Assembly (NCBI GenBank): GCA_937927685.1
Contig: CALBSC010000070.1
Span: 1-64,000, forward strand
DNA from: an uncultured Burkholderiales bacterium
Lineage (GTDB): Bacteria; Pseudomonadota; Gammaproteobacteria; Burkholderiales; Burkholderiaceae_C
Length of the DNA stretch: 64,000 nt
Reading direction: 5' to 3'
Shown here: positions 51,178-60,258 of the stretch, one piece after another
Numbering within the stretch: position 1 is the stretch's first letter
Layout: every line of letters starts with the position of its first letter
Notes under the pieces: generated by a model
Database searches by the model: none
Seen by the model: only the letters and a program-made list of their open reading frames with translations
Told to the model about the DNA's origin: nothing
Position numbers and translations under genes: made by a program

Positions 51178-52211
51178 GTCCTGACGACGTGCCGGCTTTG
51201 CGGGCCATCACCCGCCGCCGCTGGCTGGGCATGGCCGCCACCGGGGGCATGGTACTGGCGGGCTTGAACCCTGACGTCCAGGTCATGGCCCAGCAGGCCA
51301 GCCAGTTCGTGATGGGCCCGCCGATGCCGGACATCGCGCCGGTGCAGGTGTCCCCGCGTATGTGGGTGGTGCCGGCAGCCGATGGCTTTCCCACGCCGGC
51401 CAACCAGGGCATGATGTCCAATGTGACCTTTGTGGTCACCACAGCCGGTGTGGTGATTCTGGATTCCGGCAGTTCGCTGCAAATAGGCCGCATGGTCATC
51501 CGCATGATCCGGCGCGTCACCCCGTTACCGGTGGTAGCCGTGTTCAACAGCCATCACCACGGGGACCACTGGCTGGGCAACCACGCCTTTGTGGAGGCCT
51601 ATGGCGAGAGTCTGCCCATCTACTCGCTGGCCGCCACACGCGAGTTGATCGCGGGGGTGGCGGGCAACGAGTGGCGCGCGTTGATGGAGCGGTGGACCAA
51701 CCAGTCCACCGCGGGCACGAAAACGGTGTTGCCCAATCGCACCGTGACCTCGGGACAAGTGATCCAGATCGGCGACATCACCTTTCGCATGCACCACCAC
51801 AGCCAGGCCCACACCACGGCCGACCTGTGTGTGCAGGTGGAGCAGGAGCGTGTGACGCATGTGGGAGACATCGCCATGACCAACCGCATTGCCAATTTCG
51901 ATGATGGCTCGTACCGCGGCACGTTCACGTACTACGACCGCCTGCGTGCCGCCACCGGCGAGCAGCTGTGGGTGCCTGGCCATGGCGAGAGCCGACGCGA
52001 TCTGCTGCAGACCTACGAGACCTTGTTGCGCGGCATCTGGGAGCCCTGCCTGCAAGCCGTGAAGGACGACAAGCCCGAAGCCGAGGCCAAAGCGATGGTG
52101 CTCAGGGACGCACGTGTTCAGGCCCGCGCTGCGACGATGCAGGGGTTTGAAGGCAACATTGGCAAATACATCAGCCTGGCTTACCTTGAAGCGGAAAAAG
52201 AGGCGTTCTGA
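51174..52211 (+). CDS. SoxH-like metallo-beta-lactamase-fold hydrolase
   Basis: A 345-residue exported metallo-beta-lactamase-fold protein. A Tat leader (ITRRRWLGMAATGGMVLAGL) precedes the zinc motif FNSHHHGDHWLGNHAF; HHHSQAHTTADLCV and HVGDIAMTN add further ligands and VPGHGE the last one. This matches the SoxH / quinoprotein-relay type family, whose function is unproved. The ATG overlaps the soxB stop (ATGA), so it is coupled to soxB and likely acts in the sulfur pathway. Confidence 0.88.
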   Translation: MSPDDVPALRAITRRRWLGMAATGGMVLAGLNPDVQVMAQQASQFVMGPPMPDIAPVQVSPRMWVVPAADGFPTPANQGMMSNVTFVVTTAGVVILDSGSSLQIGRMVIRMIRRVTPLPVVAVFNSHHHGDHWLGNHAFVEAYGESLPIYSLAATRELIAGVAGNEWRALMERWTNQSTAGTKTVLPNRTVTSGQVIQIGDITFRMHHHSQAHTTADLCVQVEQERVTHVGDIAMTNRIANFDDGSYRGTFTYYDRLRAATGEQLWVPGHGESRRDLLQTYETLLRGIWEPCLQAVKDDKPEAEAKAMVLRDARVQARAATMQGFEGNIGKYISLAYLEAEKEAF

Positions 52212-52213
52212 CC

Positions 52214-54520
52214 ATGACCCATTCCCCTGACTGGCTTCCGCATCTGGCGCACTGGGGGGCTTTTTCGGCTCGCTGGGATGGTCAGACCCTGCAGGTTCGA
52301 CCGCACCCGAACGACCCGGACCCCAACGCCCTCATCGACAACCTGCCTGCAGCGGTGACGCATCGCGCTCGGGTCTCACAACCCATGGTGCGGCGCGGCT
52401 GGCTCGAGCGTGGGCCGGGGCACGACAACCGGCGCGGACAGGAAGCGTTTGTGCCACTGTCCTGGGACGAGGCGCTCGACCTGGCCGCGCGTGAATTGAA
52501 GCGTGTGCATGACGAGCATGGTGCGGCATCGATGTTTGGCGGATCGTACGGCTGGTCGAGCTCGGGCCGGTTCCACCACGCCCAGAGCCAGGTGCACCGG
52601 TTTCTGAACACCACCTTCGGGGGCTATGTGCGCTCGGTCAATACCTACAGCGCCGGCTCCTCCATGGTGTTGTTGCCGCACATCCTGGGCGGGATGGAGG
52701 ACGTGGCGCGACGCAACGTCACCTGGACCCAGATCGTCGAGCACACCGAAGTGGTGTTGGCGTTTGGGGGCATGGCCCTGCGCAATACGCAAGTCGCCAG
52801 TGGCGGGGTGAGCCAGCATGTGGAGCGATCGTCCATGGCCGCTGCCGCGAAACGGGGCTGCCGCTTTGTCAACATCAGCCCGCTGCGCGACGATCTGCCT
52901 GCCGAGGCCCAGGCCGACTGGCGTGCCATCAGACCCGCCACCGACACGGCCCTGATGCTGGCCCTGGTGCACACCCTGGTGACCGAAGGCTTGCACGACC
53001 AGGCCTTTCTGGACCGCTACTGTCAGGGCTGGCCCGAGTTTCGACAATACCTGCTGGGGAAGCAGGACCAGCAACCCAAGGACGCTCGCTGGGCCTCGAC
53101 GATCTGTGGATGGTCAGCGCAAGCCATCGTTGAGCTGGCCCGCTCATTGCCGGGACGCCGCGTGCTGGTGACCGTGGCCCATTCGTTGCAACGCGCGCGC
53201 CATGGCGAACAGCCCGTGTGGATGGCCGCCGTGTTGGCCAGTGTGCTGGGACAAATCGGCTTGCCCGGCGGCGGCTACAACTATGCGCTGGGCTCGCTGG
53301 CGCACTACGGCCATCGCTACAACACCGTGGGCGTCACGGCCTTGCCCCAAGGGCGCAATGGGGTGAAGGCGTTCATCCCGGTGGCGCGCATTGCGGACAT
53401 GTTGTTACACCCTGGGGAGCCGTTTGACTACGACGGGTCCCGTCACACCTACCCGCACATCAAGCTGGCTTACTGGGCCGGGGGCAATCCTTTCCACCAC
53501 CACCAGGACCTGCGCCGCCTGCGGGACGCCTTTTGCCGGCTGGACACCCTCATCGTGAATGAAATTTCGTGGACCGCCACCGCGCGTCACGCCGATCTGG
53601 TGTTTCCCTCCACCATGACGCTGGAGCGTGAAGACATCGGGGGCACGCCCACCGATCCCTTGCTGGTGGCCATGCACCGGGTGGTGCCGCCCGCTGGCCA
53701 GGCGCGGGATGACTACGACATCTTCGCTACGCTGGCGGAACGGCTGGGTCAACGCGAGGCATTCACCGAAGGGCGGGATGCCCGCGGCTGGTTACGCCAC
53801 CTGTACGAGCGCACCCGGGCGCAGTTGCTCGAGCAGGGCCATGATGCGCCGGATTTCGACACCTTTTGGGCGCAGGGGGAGTTGCGCCTGCCCCAGCAAG
53901 CCGACGATGGGGGCGTGCTGCGCGCCTTTCGCCATGATCCCAAGGCGCACCCACTCAAGACACCGAGCGGCAAGATCCAGATCAGCTCTTCGCGCATCGC
54001 CTCGTTTGGTTACGCCGACTGCCCGGGGCACCCCACCTGGCTGGCGCCGGTGGACCCGCTCACGGCCCGGCATCCCCTGCAACTGGTGGCCAACCAGCCC
54101 GCCACCCGCTTGCACAGCCAGTTCGATTTCGGGGCCCACAGCGCTGCGGGCAAGCGCCGCGAGCGCGAGGTGTGTCGTCTGCACCCGGACGATGCCCAGG
54201 CCCGAGGCATTGGGGACGGCGACATCGTGCGTCTGTTCAACGACCGCGGTGCCTGTCTGGCCTGCGCGCAGGTGACCCCCGATGTGATGGTGGGCGTGGT
54301 ACAACTGCCCACAGGCGCATGGTACGACCCGGTCGATGTGTCCCAGGCCCAGCCCTTGTGCGTGCACGGCAACCCGAATGTCCTCACCCAGGACATCGGC
54401 ACGTCGTCTCTCGCGCAAGGATGCAGCGGCCAGTTGGCGGCGGTGCAGGTCGAGCGGTTCGACGGGCCCTTGCCGCCCATACGGGCTTTCGACCCACCGG
54501 CCATGCACTTGACCGCATGA
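52214..54520 (+). CDS. BisC-like molybdopterin oxidoreductase
   Basis: A 768-residue enzyme of the DMSO-reductase family, BisC/TorA branch. It lacks a signal peptide and the N-terminal iron-sulfur cysteines. ASMFGGSYGWSSSGRFHHAQ and VNTYSAGSSMVLLPHILGG suggest a serine Mo ligand. NEISWTATARHADLVFPSTM and the C-terminal VANQPATRLHSQFDFG are further family blocks. Biotin or methionine sulfoxide reduction is the usual cytoplasmic role. It begins two bases after the SoxH-like gene, so it belongs to the soxB transcript; a sulfur-linked role is inference. Confidence 0.88.
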   Translation: MTHSPDWLPHLAHWGAFSARWDGQTLQVRPHPNDPDPNALIDNLPAAVTHRARVSQPMVRRGWLERGPGHDNRRGQEAFVPLSWDEALDLAARELKRVHDEHGAASMFGGSYGWSSSGRFHHAQSQVHRFLNTTFGGYVRSVNTYSAGSSMVLLPHILGGMEDVARRNVTWTQIVEHTEVVLAFGGMALRNTQVASGGVSQHVERSSMAAAAKRGCRFVNISPLRDDLPAEAQADWRAIRPATDTALMLALVHTLVTEGLHDQAFLDRYCQGWPEFRQYLLGKQDQQPKDARWASTICGWSAQAIVELARSLPGRRVLVTVAHSLQRARHGEQPVWMAAVLASVLGQIGLPGGGYNYALGSLAHYGHRYNTVGVTALPQGRNGVKAFIPVARIADMLLHPGEPFDYDGSRHTYPHIKLAYWAGGNPFHHHQDLRRLRDAFCRLDTLIVNEISWTATARHADLVFPSTMTLEREDIGGTPTDPLLVAMHRVVPPAGQARDDYDIFATLAERLGQREAFTEGRDARGWLRHLYERTRAQLLEQGHDAPDFDTFWAQGELRLPQQADDGGVLRAFRHDPKAHPLKTPSGKIQISSSRIASFGYADCPGHPTWLAPVDPLTARHPLQLVANQPATRLHSQFDFGAHSAAGKRREREVCRLHPDDAQARGIGDGDIVRLFNDRGACLACAQVTPDVMVGVVQLPTGAWYDPVDVSQAQPLCVHGNPNVLTQDIGTSSLAQGCSGQLAAVQVERFDGPLPPIRAFDPPAMHLTA

Positions 54521-55371
54521 CGCTTCGCCACATCCACCGATTTCACCAACTCGACGTATTCACCGCGAAGGCCATGCGAGGCAACCCGCTGGCGGTGGTG
54601 CACGAGGCTGCTTCGCTGTCGGACGAGACGATGGCCGACTTTGCGCGCTGGACAAATCTGTCCGAGACCACCTTTCTGCTGCCTCCCACCGATCCCGCAG
54701 CCGATTACCGGGTGCGCATCTTCACCCCGGGGGGCGAATTGCCCTTTGCCGGACACCCCACGCTGGGCAGTTGCCAGGCGTGGTTGTGGGCGGGGGGGCA
54801 ACCCCGGCAACCGGATGTCGTGGTGCAGGAATGTGGTGTGGGGCAGGTGCGCATCCGGCGTGACGGCACCCGCCTGGCCTTTGCCGCTCCGCCGTTGCGC
54901 CGCACCGGTCCGCTCGAAGCCGGTTACCGTGAGGCCTTGTGTGCAGCCCTGGACTTGCAGCCCCATGACGTGGTGGCCGACCAGTGGGTGGACAACGGTC
55001 CCAACTGGTGTGCCCTGATGCTGTCCTCGGCCGCTCAGGTGTTGTCGCTGCGGCCTGACATGGCGGCCTTGAAAGCGTTGCAAGTCAAGCTGGGCGTGAT
55101 CGGTCCGCAGCCGGCAGGCCATGAGACGCAATTCGAAGTGCGCGCCTTCGTGCCCGCATTGGGTATCGGCGAGGATCCGGTGACCGGCAGTCTGAACGCG
55201 GGCCTGTCTCTATGGCTGATCGGTGCCGGACTGGCACCCGCGCATTACGTGGTGTCTCAGGGCACGGTGCTGGGACGGCAAGGGCGCGTGCATGTCGATC
55301 GGGTGGGTGACACGATCTGGATCGGCGGCGAGGTGGCGGCCTGTGTAGATGGACAGGTGGCGTTGCCATGA
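54517..55371 (+). CDS. PhzF-family isomerase-like protein
   Basis: A 284-residue PhzF/DapF-fold protein. QLDVFTAKAMRGNPLAVV is the N-terminal block and contains the family GNP motif. SETTFLLPP keeps the catalytic Glu; RIFTPGGELPFAGHPTLGS and ALGIGEDPVTGSLNAGLSLWL are the further signatures. The fold performs isomerisation of small acids; most non-phenazine members have unknown substrates. The ATG overlaps the stop of the molybdoenzyme gene and the stop overlaps the MATE start, so translation is coupled. Confidence 0.88.
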   Translation: MTLRHIHRFHQLDVFTAKAMRGNPLAVVHEAASLSDETMADFARWTNLSETTFLLPPTDPAADYRVRIFTPGGELPFAGHPTLGSCQAWLWAGGQPRQPDVVVQECGVGQVRIRRDGTRLAFAAPPLRRTGPLEAGYREALCAALDLQPHDVVADQWVDNGPNWCALMLSSAAQVLSLRPDMAALKALQVKLGVIGPQPAGHETQFEVRAFVPALGIGEDPVTGSLNAGLSLWLIGAGLAPAHYVVSQGTVLGRQGRVHVDRVGDTIWIGGEVAACVDGQVALP

Positions 55372-56705
55372 GCGGTTTGAGCGGTCTGACGACCGGCCCC
55401 ATCCTGCCCACCGTCTGGCGGCTGAGCCTGCCCAACCTGGTGGCCATGGTGGCCACGGCGCTGGTGAGCGTGGCCGAGACCACCTATGTGGGGCAACTGG
55501 GCACGGCCGCATTGGCGGGCATGGCCCTGGTGTTTCCCATGGTGATGCTGCAGCAGATGCTGTCCTCGGGGGCCATGGGCGGCGGCATCTCGTCGGCCAT
55601 CAGCCGCGCGCTGGGGGCCGGTGACGGAGACCGCGCCAACGACCTGGTGCTGCACGCCGTGCTGATCAGCCTGGGACTGGGTCTGTGCTTCACGCTGCTG
55701 ATCGGGTTGGCGGGGGCAACGCTCTTTACCTGGTTCGGCGGACGGGGAGAGGCCTTGCAGGCCTGCCTCGACTATGCGCATGTGGCGTTTGCCGGTTCGG
55801 CCTGTCTGTGGCTCACCAACTCGTTCGCCTCCGCCCTGCGCGGCTCGGGCAACATGAAGACACCTTCGACCGTGTTGCTGCTCGTGGCGGTGGCCCAGAT
55901 GGTTCTCGGGGGGGTGTTGGGCTTGGGCTGGGGGCCGATTCCCCGCGGGGGCATGGGTGGGGTGGCGCTGGGGCAGGTGCTGGCGTTTGCGCTGGGCGGC
56001 CTGTACCTGGCCTGGTATTTGTTGACCGGGCAGGGCCGGGTGCGCCTGAACCTGCGAACCCCGCTGCGCCTGGAGCAGTTTCGTGACATTTGGCGGGTGG
56101 GGGCGGTGGCCAGTGTGTCCTCCATCCAGACGGTGCTCACCATCGTGATCCTGACCCGCATGGTGGCCTCGTTTGGCACCGAGGCACTGGCCGGCTATGG
56201 CATTGGCATGCGACTCGAATTCCTGATGATTCCCATCACCTTTGCCATCGGCGTGGCCTGTGTGCCCATGGTGGGCATGGCCATCGGGTCGGGCCTGGTG
56301 CAACGGGCCCGCCAGGTGGCCTGGACCGGGGCCGTGCTCTCGGCCCTCATGGTCGGTTCGCTGGGGGGGCTGGTGTCGTTCTTTCCACAGCAGTGGTCGG
56401 GACTCTTCACCGATCATCCCGAGGTGATTGCCTATGCGGGCAGCTACTTTTTGTGGGTGGCGCCCGCCTATCCCTTGTTTGCGCTGGGGCTGTGTCTGTA
56501 CTTCGCGTCCCAGGGCGCGGGCAAGCTGCTGGGGCCGGTGCTGGCAGGCACCTTGCGGCTGGTGATGGTGATCGTCGGCGGCTGGTGGCTGGTGCAGGCG
56601 CAAGCGCCGGTCTGGGCCATGTTTGCCCTCATCAGCGCGGCCATGGTGGTGTATGGCGTGAGCACGGCGCTGTTTGTCCGCTTCACGCCCTGGGGACGCC
56701 AGTGA
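55368..56705 (+). CDS. MATE-family efflux transporter
   Basis: A 445-residue inner-membrane antiporter with about 12 hydrophobic segments in two homologous halves. SLPNLVAMVATALVSVAETTYVGQLGTAALAGMAL is the family start, SSAISRALGAGDGDRA the first-half loop, and LAGYGIGMRLEFL the second-half equivalent. MATE proteins export organic cations or metabolites using a proton or sodium gradient. It overlaps the PhzF gene by four bases and lies on the soxB-side transcript. The exported compound is unknown. Confidence 0.92.
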   Translation: MSGLSGLTTGPILPTVWRLSLPNLVAMVATALVSVAETTYVGQLGTAALAGMALVFPMVMLQQMLSSGAMGGGISSAISRALGAGDGDRANDLVLHAVLISLGLGLCFTLLIGLAGATLFTWFGGRGEALQACLDYAHVAFAGSACLWLTNSFASALRGSGNMKTPSTVLLLVAVAQMVLGGVLGLGWGPIPRGGMGGVALGQVLAFALGGLYLAWYLLTGQGRVRLNLRTPLRLEQFRDIWRVGAVASVSSIQTVLTIVILTRMVASFGTEALAGYGIGMRLEFLMIPITFAIGVACVPMVGMAIGSGLVQRARQVAWTGAVLSALMVGSLGGLVSFFPQQWSGLFTDHPEVIAYAGSYFLWVAPAYPLFALGLCLYFASQGAGKLLGPVLAGTLRLVMVIVGGWWLVQAQAPVWAMFALISAAMVVYGVSTALFVRFTPWGRQ

Positions 56706-56787
56706 GACACGGCTGGGGCGCTTTTGCCCGATGGAGCGCCTGGCTGGTGGACAATTTGACAACGATTCAACCGAGGAGAAACCACCC

Positions 56788-57558
56788 ATGAAACCCAATC
56801 GACTCAAGGAGCGCATGCTCGCCAAGGATCCCACCCTGCTCAACGGCTGGCTGACGCTGGGCAGTGTGGCGGCCGCCGAAGTGATGTCACGTCAGGCCTG
56901 GGACGCCCTGACCATCGACATGCAGCATGGCCTGGCCGACTTTGACATGGCGCTCAACATGCTGCGCGCCATGTCCAGCTCCGAGGTGACGCCCATGGTG
57001 CGTGTGCCCTGGCTCGATCCGGCCATCATCATGCGCGTGCTGGACGCGGGTGCCTACGGCGTGATCTGCCCCATGATCAACACCCGCGAGCAGTGCGAGG
57101 AGTTTGTTGACTGCTGCCGCTACGCGCCCCAGGGGGCCCGCAGTTTCGGGCCCACCCGTGCCCCGTTGTACGCCGGGGACGATTACTGGCAACACGCCAA
57201 CGACACGGTGCTCACCTGGGCCATGGTGGAGACGCGCCAGGCGTTGGAAGCGGTGGACGAGATTGTGTCGGTGCCGGGACTGGACGGTGTGTACATCGGC
57301 CCCTCCGACCTGAGCCTCACCCTGGGCCTGGACCCGATCACCGGGCTGGACCATCCCGACTTGCTGGCGGCGGTGGACAAGATTCACGCGGCTGCCCAGC
57401 GTGCGGGCAAATTCACCGTGATGCATTGCAACCCGATCGACTATGCCGGACGCATGCAGGCCCGTGGGTTCTCGCTGCGCACCGTCTCCAACGACACCCG
57501 GTTGCTGGCCATGGCCAGCCAGGACTTGCTGCGTCAACTCAAGCCCGCCCGGGCCTGA
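56788..57558 (+). CDS. HpaI/HpcH-family class II aldolase
   Basis: A 256-residue metal-dependent aldolase of the HpcH/HpaI type. TLGSVAAAEVMSRQAWDALTIDMQHG opens the barrel. MVRVPWLDPAIIMRVLDAGAYGVICPMIN holds the catalytic Arg and metal region, and VYIGPSDLSLTLG is a further block. It cleaves 4-hydroxy-2-oxo acids to pyruvate and an aldehyde. GAGGAG lies nine bases before the ATG. The 82-base gap after the MATE gene allows cotranscription but does not prove it. Confidence 0.9.
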   Translation: MKPNRLKERMLAKDPTLLNGWLTLGSVAAAEVMSRQAWDALTIDMQHGLADFDMALNMLRAMSSSEVTPMVRVPWLDPAIIMRVLDAGAYGVICPMINTREQCEEFVDCCRYAPQGARSFGPTRAPLYAGDDYWQHANDTVLTWAMVETRQALEAVDEIVSVPGLDGVYIGPSDLSLTLGLDPITGLDHPDLLAAVDKIHAAAQRAGKFTVMHCNPIDYAGRMQARGFSLRTVSNDTRLLAMASQDLLRQLKPARA

Positions 57559-57610
57559 GGGGGCGTGGTGCACATGCTGCCCGTGCAGGGGGCTCTGCTA
57601 TCATTTTTGA

Positions 57611-57859
57611 ATGACTGATACCCCCGCCCGTCCGGACCTGCCGGACCACCTCTCCACCGACCCGCGCAGCCCGCATTACCAGGAGGCCGTGTTGCAGCAC
57701 AGCATCGGCATCCGGTTCAACGACAAGGAGCGCACCGATGTCGAGGAGTATTGCCAGAGCGAGGGCTGGATCAAGGTGCCCGCCGGCAAGACGCTGGACC
57801 GGCGTGGCAACCCGCTGTTGATCAAGCTCAAGGGCAAGCTCGAAGTCTTTTACCGCTGA
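57611..57859 (+). CDS. DUF3297 family protein
   Basis: An 82-residue soluble protein. The core HSIGIRFNDKERTDVEEYCQ and SEGWIKVPAGKTLDRRGNPL with the ending KLKGKLEVFYR matches DUF3297, a small conserved proteobacterial family of unknown function. It is highly charged and has no leader. It is 52 bases after the aldolase gene and probably independent. Confidence 0.83.
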   Translation: MTDTPARPDLPDHLSTDPRSPHYQEAVLQHSIGIRFNDKERTDVEEYCQSEGWIKVPAGKTLDRRGNPLLIKLKGKLEVFYR

Positions 57860-57910
57860 GTTTGCGCTGGCAGACGGGGCCAGCGGGGGACTTGCCGCCA
57901 CACTGAGCGG

Positions 57911-58489
57911 ATGACTGTCTTTCTTCGACTTGCGTGGGTGGGGTGGCTGATCGGTGTGGCGCTGGGCCTGGAGGGCTGCGCGAGCTGGTTGCCACGATCC
58001 GCTGCAGACCCCGTCTACTTCACTTCCTTCGAGCAGGCGCGTCGGGCCATCGAGTCGATTGAGCCCGGACGGACACGCATCGAAGACCTGAAAGACCTGC
58101 ACCTCGATACCGTGCAACAGCCCAACACCGTGGTGATGTCCTATGCCGATGTCCTGCGGCGGGTCATGGGCGGCAGCGTGCTGGCCAAGCAGGATCTGGC
58201 CCCCGGCATCGTGCAGTGTGTCGAGGCGCATGACGCCTGCCGCGGTCTCGAGTACAGCATCAGCAGCATTCACAAGGACCGTATCGGATCGTTCTGGCTC
58301 GACTTCATCAATTTCAAACGCGAGACCGTCACCTCGGGCTGGCGTTTCACCGCCCTGGTGCTGAGTGTGGACGGCGTGGTGGTGTACCGTTCATGGGGTG
58401 GTCAACCGGAGGTCATTCTGGTGGACAAACAACGCAACCCCCTGGGGCCGCTCCAGGAAATCGGGCCCGCCATCGTCACCAACCATTGA
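57911..58489 (+). CDS. Putative lipoprotein
   Basis: A 192-residue protein. The N-terminal hydrophobic stretch (LRLAWVGWLIGVALGLEGC) ends in a lipobox-like sequence, LEGC, giving a lipidated Cys. The mature part includes YFTSFEQARRAIESIEPGRTRIEDLKDL, a pattern like small outer-membrane assembly lipoproteins that measure a binding step, and FKRETVTSGWRFTALVLSVDGVVVYRSWGG, a beta-rich end. No family name can be given. Function unknown. Confidence 0.7.
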   Translation: MTVFLRLAWVGWLIGVALGLEGCASWLPRSAADPVYFTSFEQARRAIESIEPGRTRIEDLKDLHLDTVQQPNTVVMSYADVLRRVMGGSVLAKQDLAPGIVQCVEAHDACRGLEYSISSIHKDRIGSFWLDFINFKRETVTSGWRFTALVLSVDGVVVYRSWGGQPEVILVDKQRNPLGPLQEIGPAIVTNH

Positions 58490-58610
58490 ACCCTGGGGCC
58501 GTGAAGGGCGCGCGCGTGGGGTGGTGCACAGAATCCCGGGCATGAAGTGCCGACACTGGGTGAGGGAACCAATGGTGGTTCCTGTCTTTCAGAACCCAAC
58601 GGAGTTTCAT

Positions 58611-59045
58611 GTGAACATCATCAACCGACTCAACCCCTTTGGCGAGCATGCGGATCCTTTCAAGGATGATTTCTTCCACAGCCTGGCGTGGCGACCGGTG
58701 GTTCGCCTCATGGAAGACCAACCCATGATGCGCATCGACCTCAAGGAAGACGACAAGCAGTTTGTGGTGACGGCCGAATTGCCAGGCGTCAACAAAGAGG
58801 ACATCAAAGTCTCGATTGACGGTAACCAGGTGTCCCTCAGCGCCGAGGTCAAGCGCGAAAAGGAAGAGAAGCAGGGCGAAAAAATCTTGCGCTCGGAGCG
58901 ATACCACGGCCGTGTGGCCCGAACCCTGTTGCTCGATGACTCGGTGGATCAGACCAAGTCCAGTGCGCGCTATGAAAACGGTGTGCTGGAACTGACCTTG
59001 CCCAAGGCCCAGCAAAGCGTTTCCAAGTTGCTGGAAATTGCCTGA
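58611..59045 (+). CDS. Hsp20-family small heat shock protein
   Basis: A 144-residue chaperone. An N-terminal arm is followed by the alpha-crystallin domain (RIDLKEDDKQFVVTAELPGVNKEDIKVSIDGNQVSLSAEVK ... RTLLLDDSVDQTKSSARYENGVLELTLPK) and a short tail. GVLELTLPK is the conserved end of the domain. It binds unfolding proteins as an oligomer. The GTG start has GGAG six bases upstream; the reading frame is open further upstream without a good start. Confidence 0.92.
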   Translation: MNIINRLNPFGEHADPFKDDFFHSLAWRPVVRLMEDQPMMRIDLKEDDKQFVVTAELPGVNKEDIKVSIDGNQVSLSAEVKREKEEKQGEKILRSERYHGRVARTLLLDDSVDQTKSSARYENGVLELTLPKAQQSVSKLLEIA

Positions 59046-59228
59046 CATCTTGCCGTGCGCCCCCCGATCCTGCGCCAGGGTCGGCGGTGCGTCATGCAGC
59101 AAGGGCAGCACAGATCGCCCAATGCAGAACACTTGACGCAGACATCGCAACGCGGAGAACGCGTCACGTCGAGGATGCGTCTCTCAGCGAGGTTGCATCG
59201 CGGCTGGCGAGCCCCAACCGAGCGTGGA

Positions 59229-59870
59229 TCAGGGAGCCGGGCGGACAAATCCCTGATCGGTCTTTCGAACCAGGTCACCCACCCTCAGTCCGGGATCCTG
59301 CGCATACTCGTGGTCAGCACGGCTGCCATCCGGCAGTTGCACGGTCACGATCCAGGCCTTGTGGGTGGAGACCTTTTTCTCGATTTGACGTCCGGCATAG
59401 GCCCCTCCGGCTGCCCCCGCGACGGTGGCCAGGTCCTGACCGGTACCGCCTCCGATTTGGCGCCCCAGCAAAGCCCCTGCGATGCCACCGGCGATCGTGC
59501 CCAAGGCACTGGGCTCACCCTCCCGTTCCACCTGGCTGATGGACACGACTCGCGCGCAATCCGGGCAGGCGGTGCTGGTCGCCGCGCGGGCACGCTCGCC
59601 GGCAGTGCCCGCATCCCGTTTGTCTTTGGCGACCTTGATCGCCTGGTCATAGGCAGATCGGGCATCCCGGTAGCACTGGAGCCGGGCGCTGGCATCGGGC
59701 ACGTCCTTGCAGATTTTCTGGTCCTCCTGGTAGCGCGTGAGGGCGAGCTTGCTGTCTTGCTCGAAGGGGTTTCCTGGGGTGGTGCGGGTTTGTGCCTGCG
59801 ACGTGGTCTGGCAGGCCAGCATGCCCAGACCCAGGCTCACACAGGTGATGACGGCGTGACGGACTTGCAT
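59229..59870 (-). CDS. Glycine-zipper 2TM-like envelope protein
   Basis: A 213-residue exported protein. The leader MQVRHAVITCVSLGLGMLACQTTSQAQ has a possible lipobox (GMLAC). A Lys/Asp-rich helical part follows (residues 35-100), then a glycine zipper (LGTIAGGIAGALLGRQIGGG ... VAGAAGGAYAGRQIEKKV) and a C-terminal beta segment (WIVTVQLPDGSRADHEYAQ). This matches SlyB/Rick_17kDa-type surface proteins. CAGGAG lies before the ATG. Confidence 0.85.
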   Translation of the reverse strand: MQVRHAVITCVSLGLGMLACQTTSQAQTRTTPGNPFEQDSKLALTRYQEDQKICKDVPDASARLQCYRDARSAYDQAIKVAKDKRDAGTAGERARAATSTACPDCARVVSISQVEREGEPSALGTIAGGIAGALLGRQIGGGTGQDLATVAGAAGGAYAGRQIEKKVSTHKAWIVTVQLPDGSRADHEYAQDPGLRVGDLVRKTDQGFVRPAP

Positions 59871-60258
59871 GGAAGACTCCTGGGCATTGAGAGACAACTT
59901 CAACGCGCAGTCTAGGTGCTTGAATCGAGTGGCCGTGTTCGTCGCCTCGCATTCATCACACCGGATGAGCGATGGTCGGATTGTGTGCACCCGCGGACAG
60001 AACACAGGAGCGCCTGAGCGTACGCTTCAGGCGTGGGTGTTGGGTGCTGGAGGCGCAACCAGCCGAGGATCCGTCACACGGAATGCCCACCGGTGACAGT
60101 GAGGTGGGTCATAAGATGACCTTGCGGCGTGCCCTGGTGGCCGTCGACGCGCGGGACCTGTGTCCTGCTTGTCTCCCTCGCTGCATCGGTGGAGCGGGTC
60201 GGGTGCCGGGACTGGGCGGGAGTGTCTCCAGCCCCAGCCCCACACCGATGGCCACGGG
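59871..60258. other. 388-base gap with no supported gene
   Basis: Both strands were read. Short frames occur, but none has a credible protein composition or a good ribosome-binding site. The promoter of the glycine-zipper gene must lie at its left edge. The only structure seen is an inverted repeat at 60011-60033. Confidence 0.6.
60011..60033. repeat. Nested inverted repeat in intergenic gap
   Basis: Outer arms CGCCTGA/TCAGGCG flank a second perfect palindrome, GCGTACGC, with one extra T. It can fold into a 23-base hairpin. No T-run follows on either strand, so it is not a standard terminator. Confidence 0.45.

Noticed and set aside
55257..56843. 528-residue reverse frame opposite the MATE gene
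   Set aside because: Gln/His-rich shadow with no membrane or enzyme pattern.
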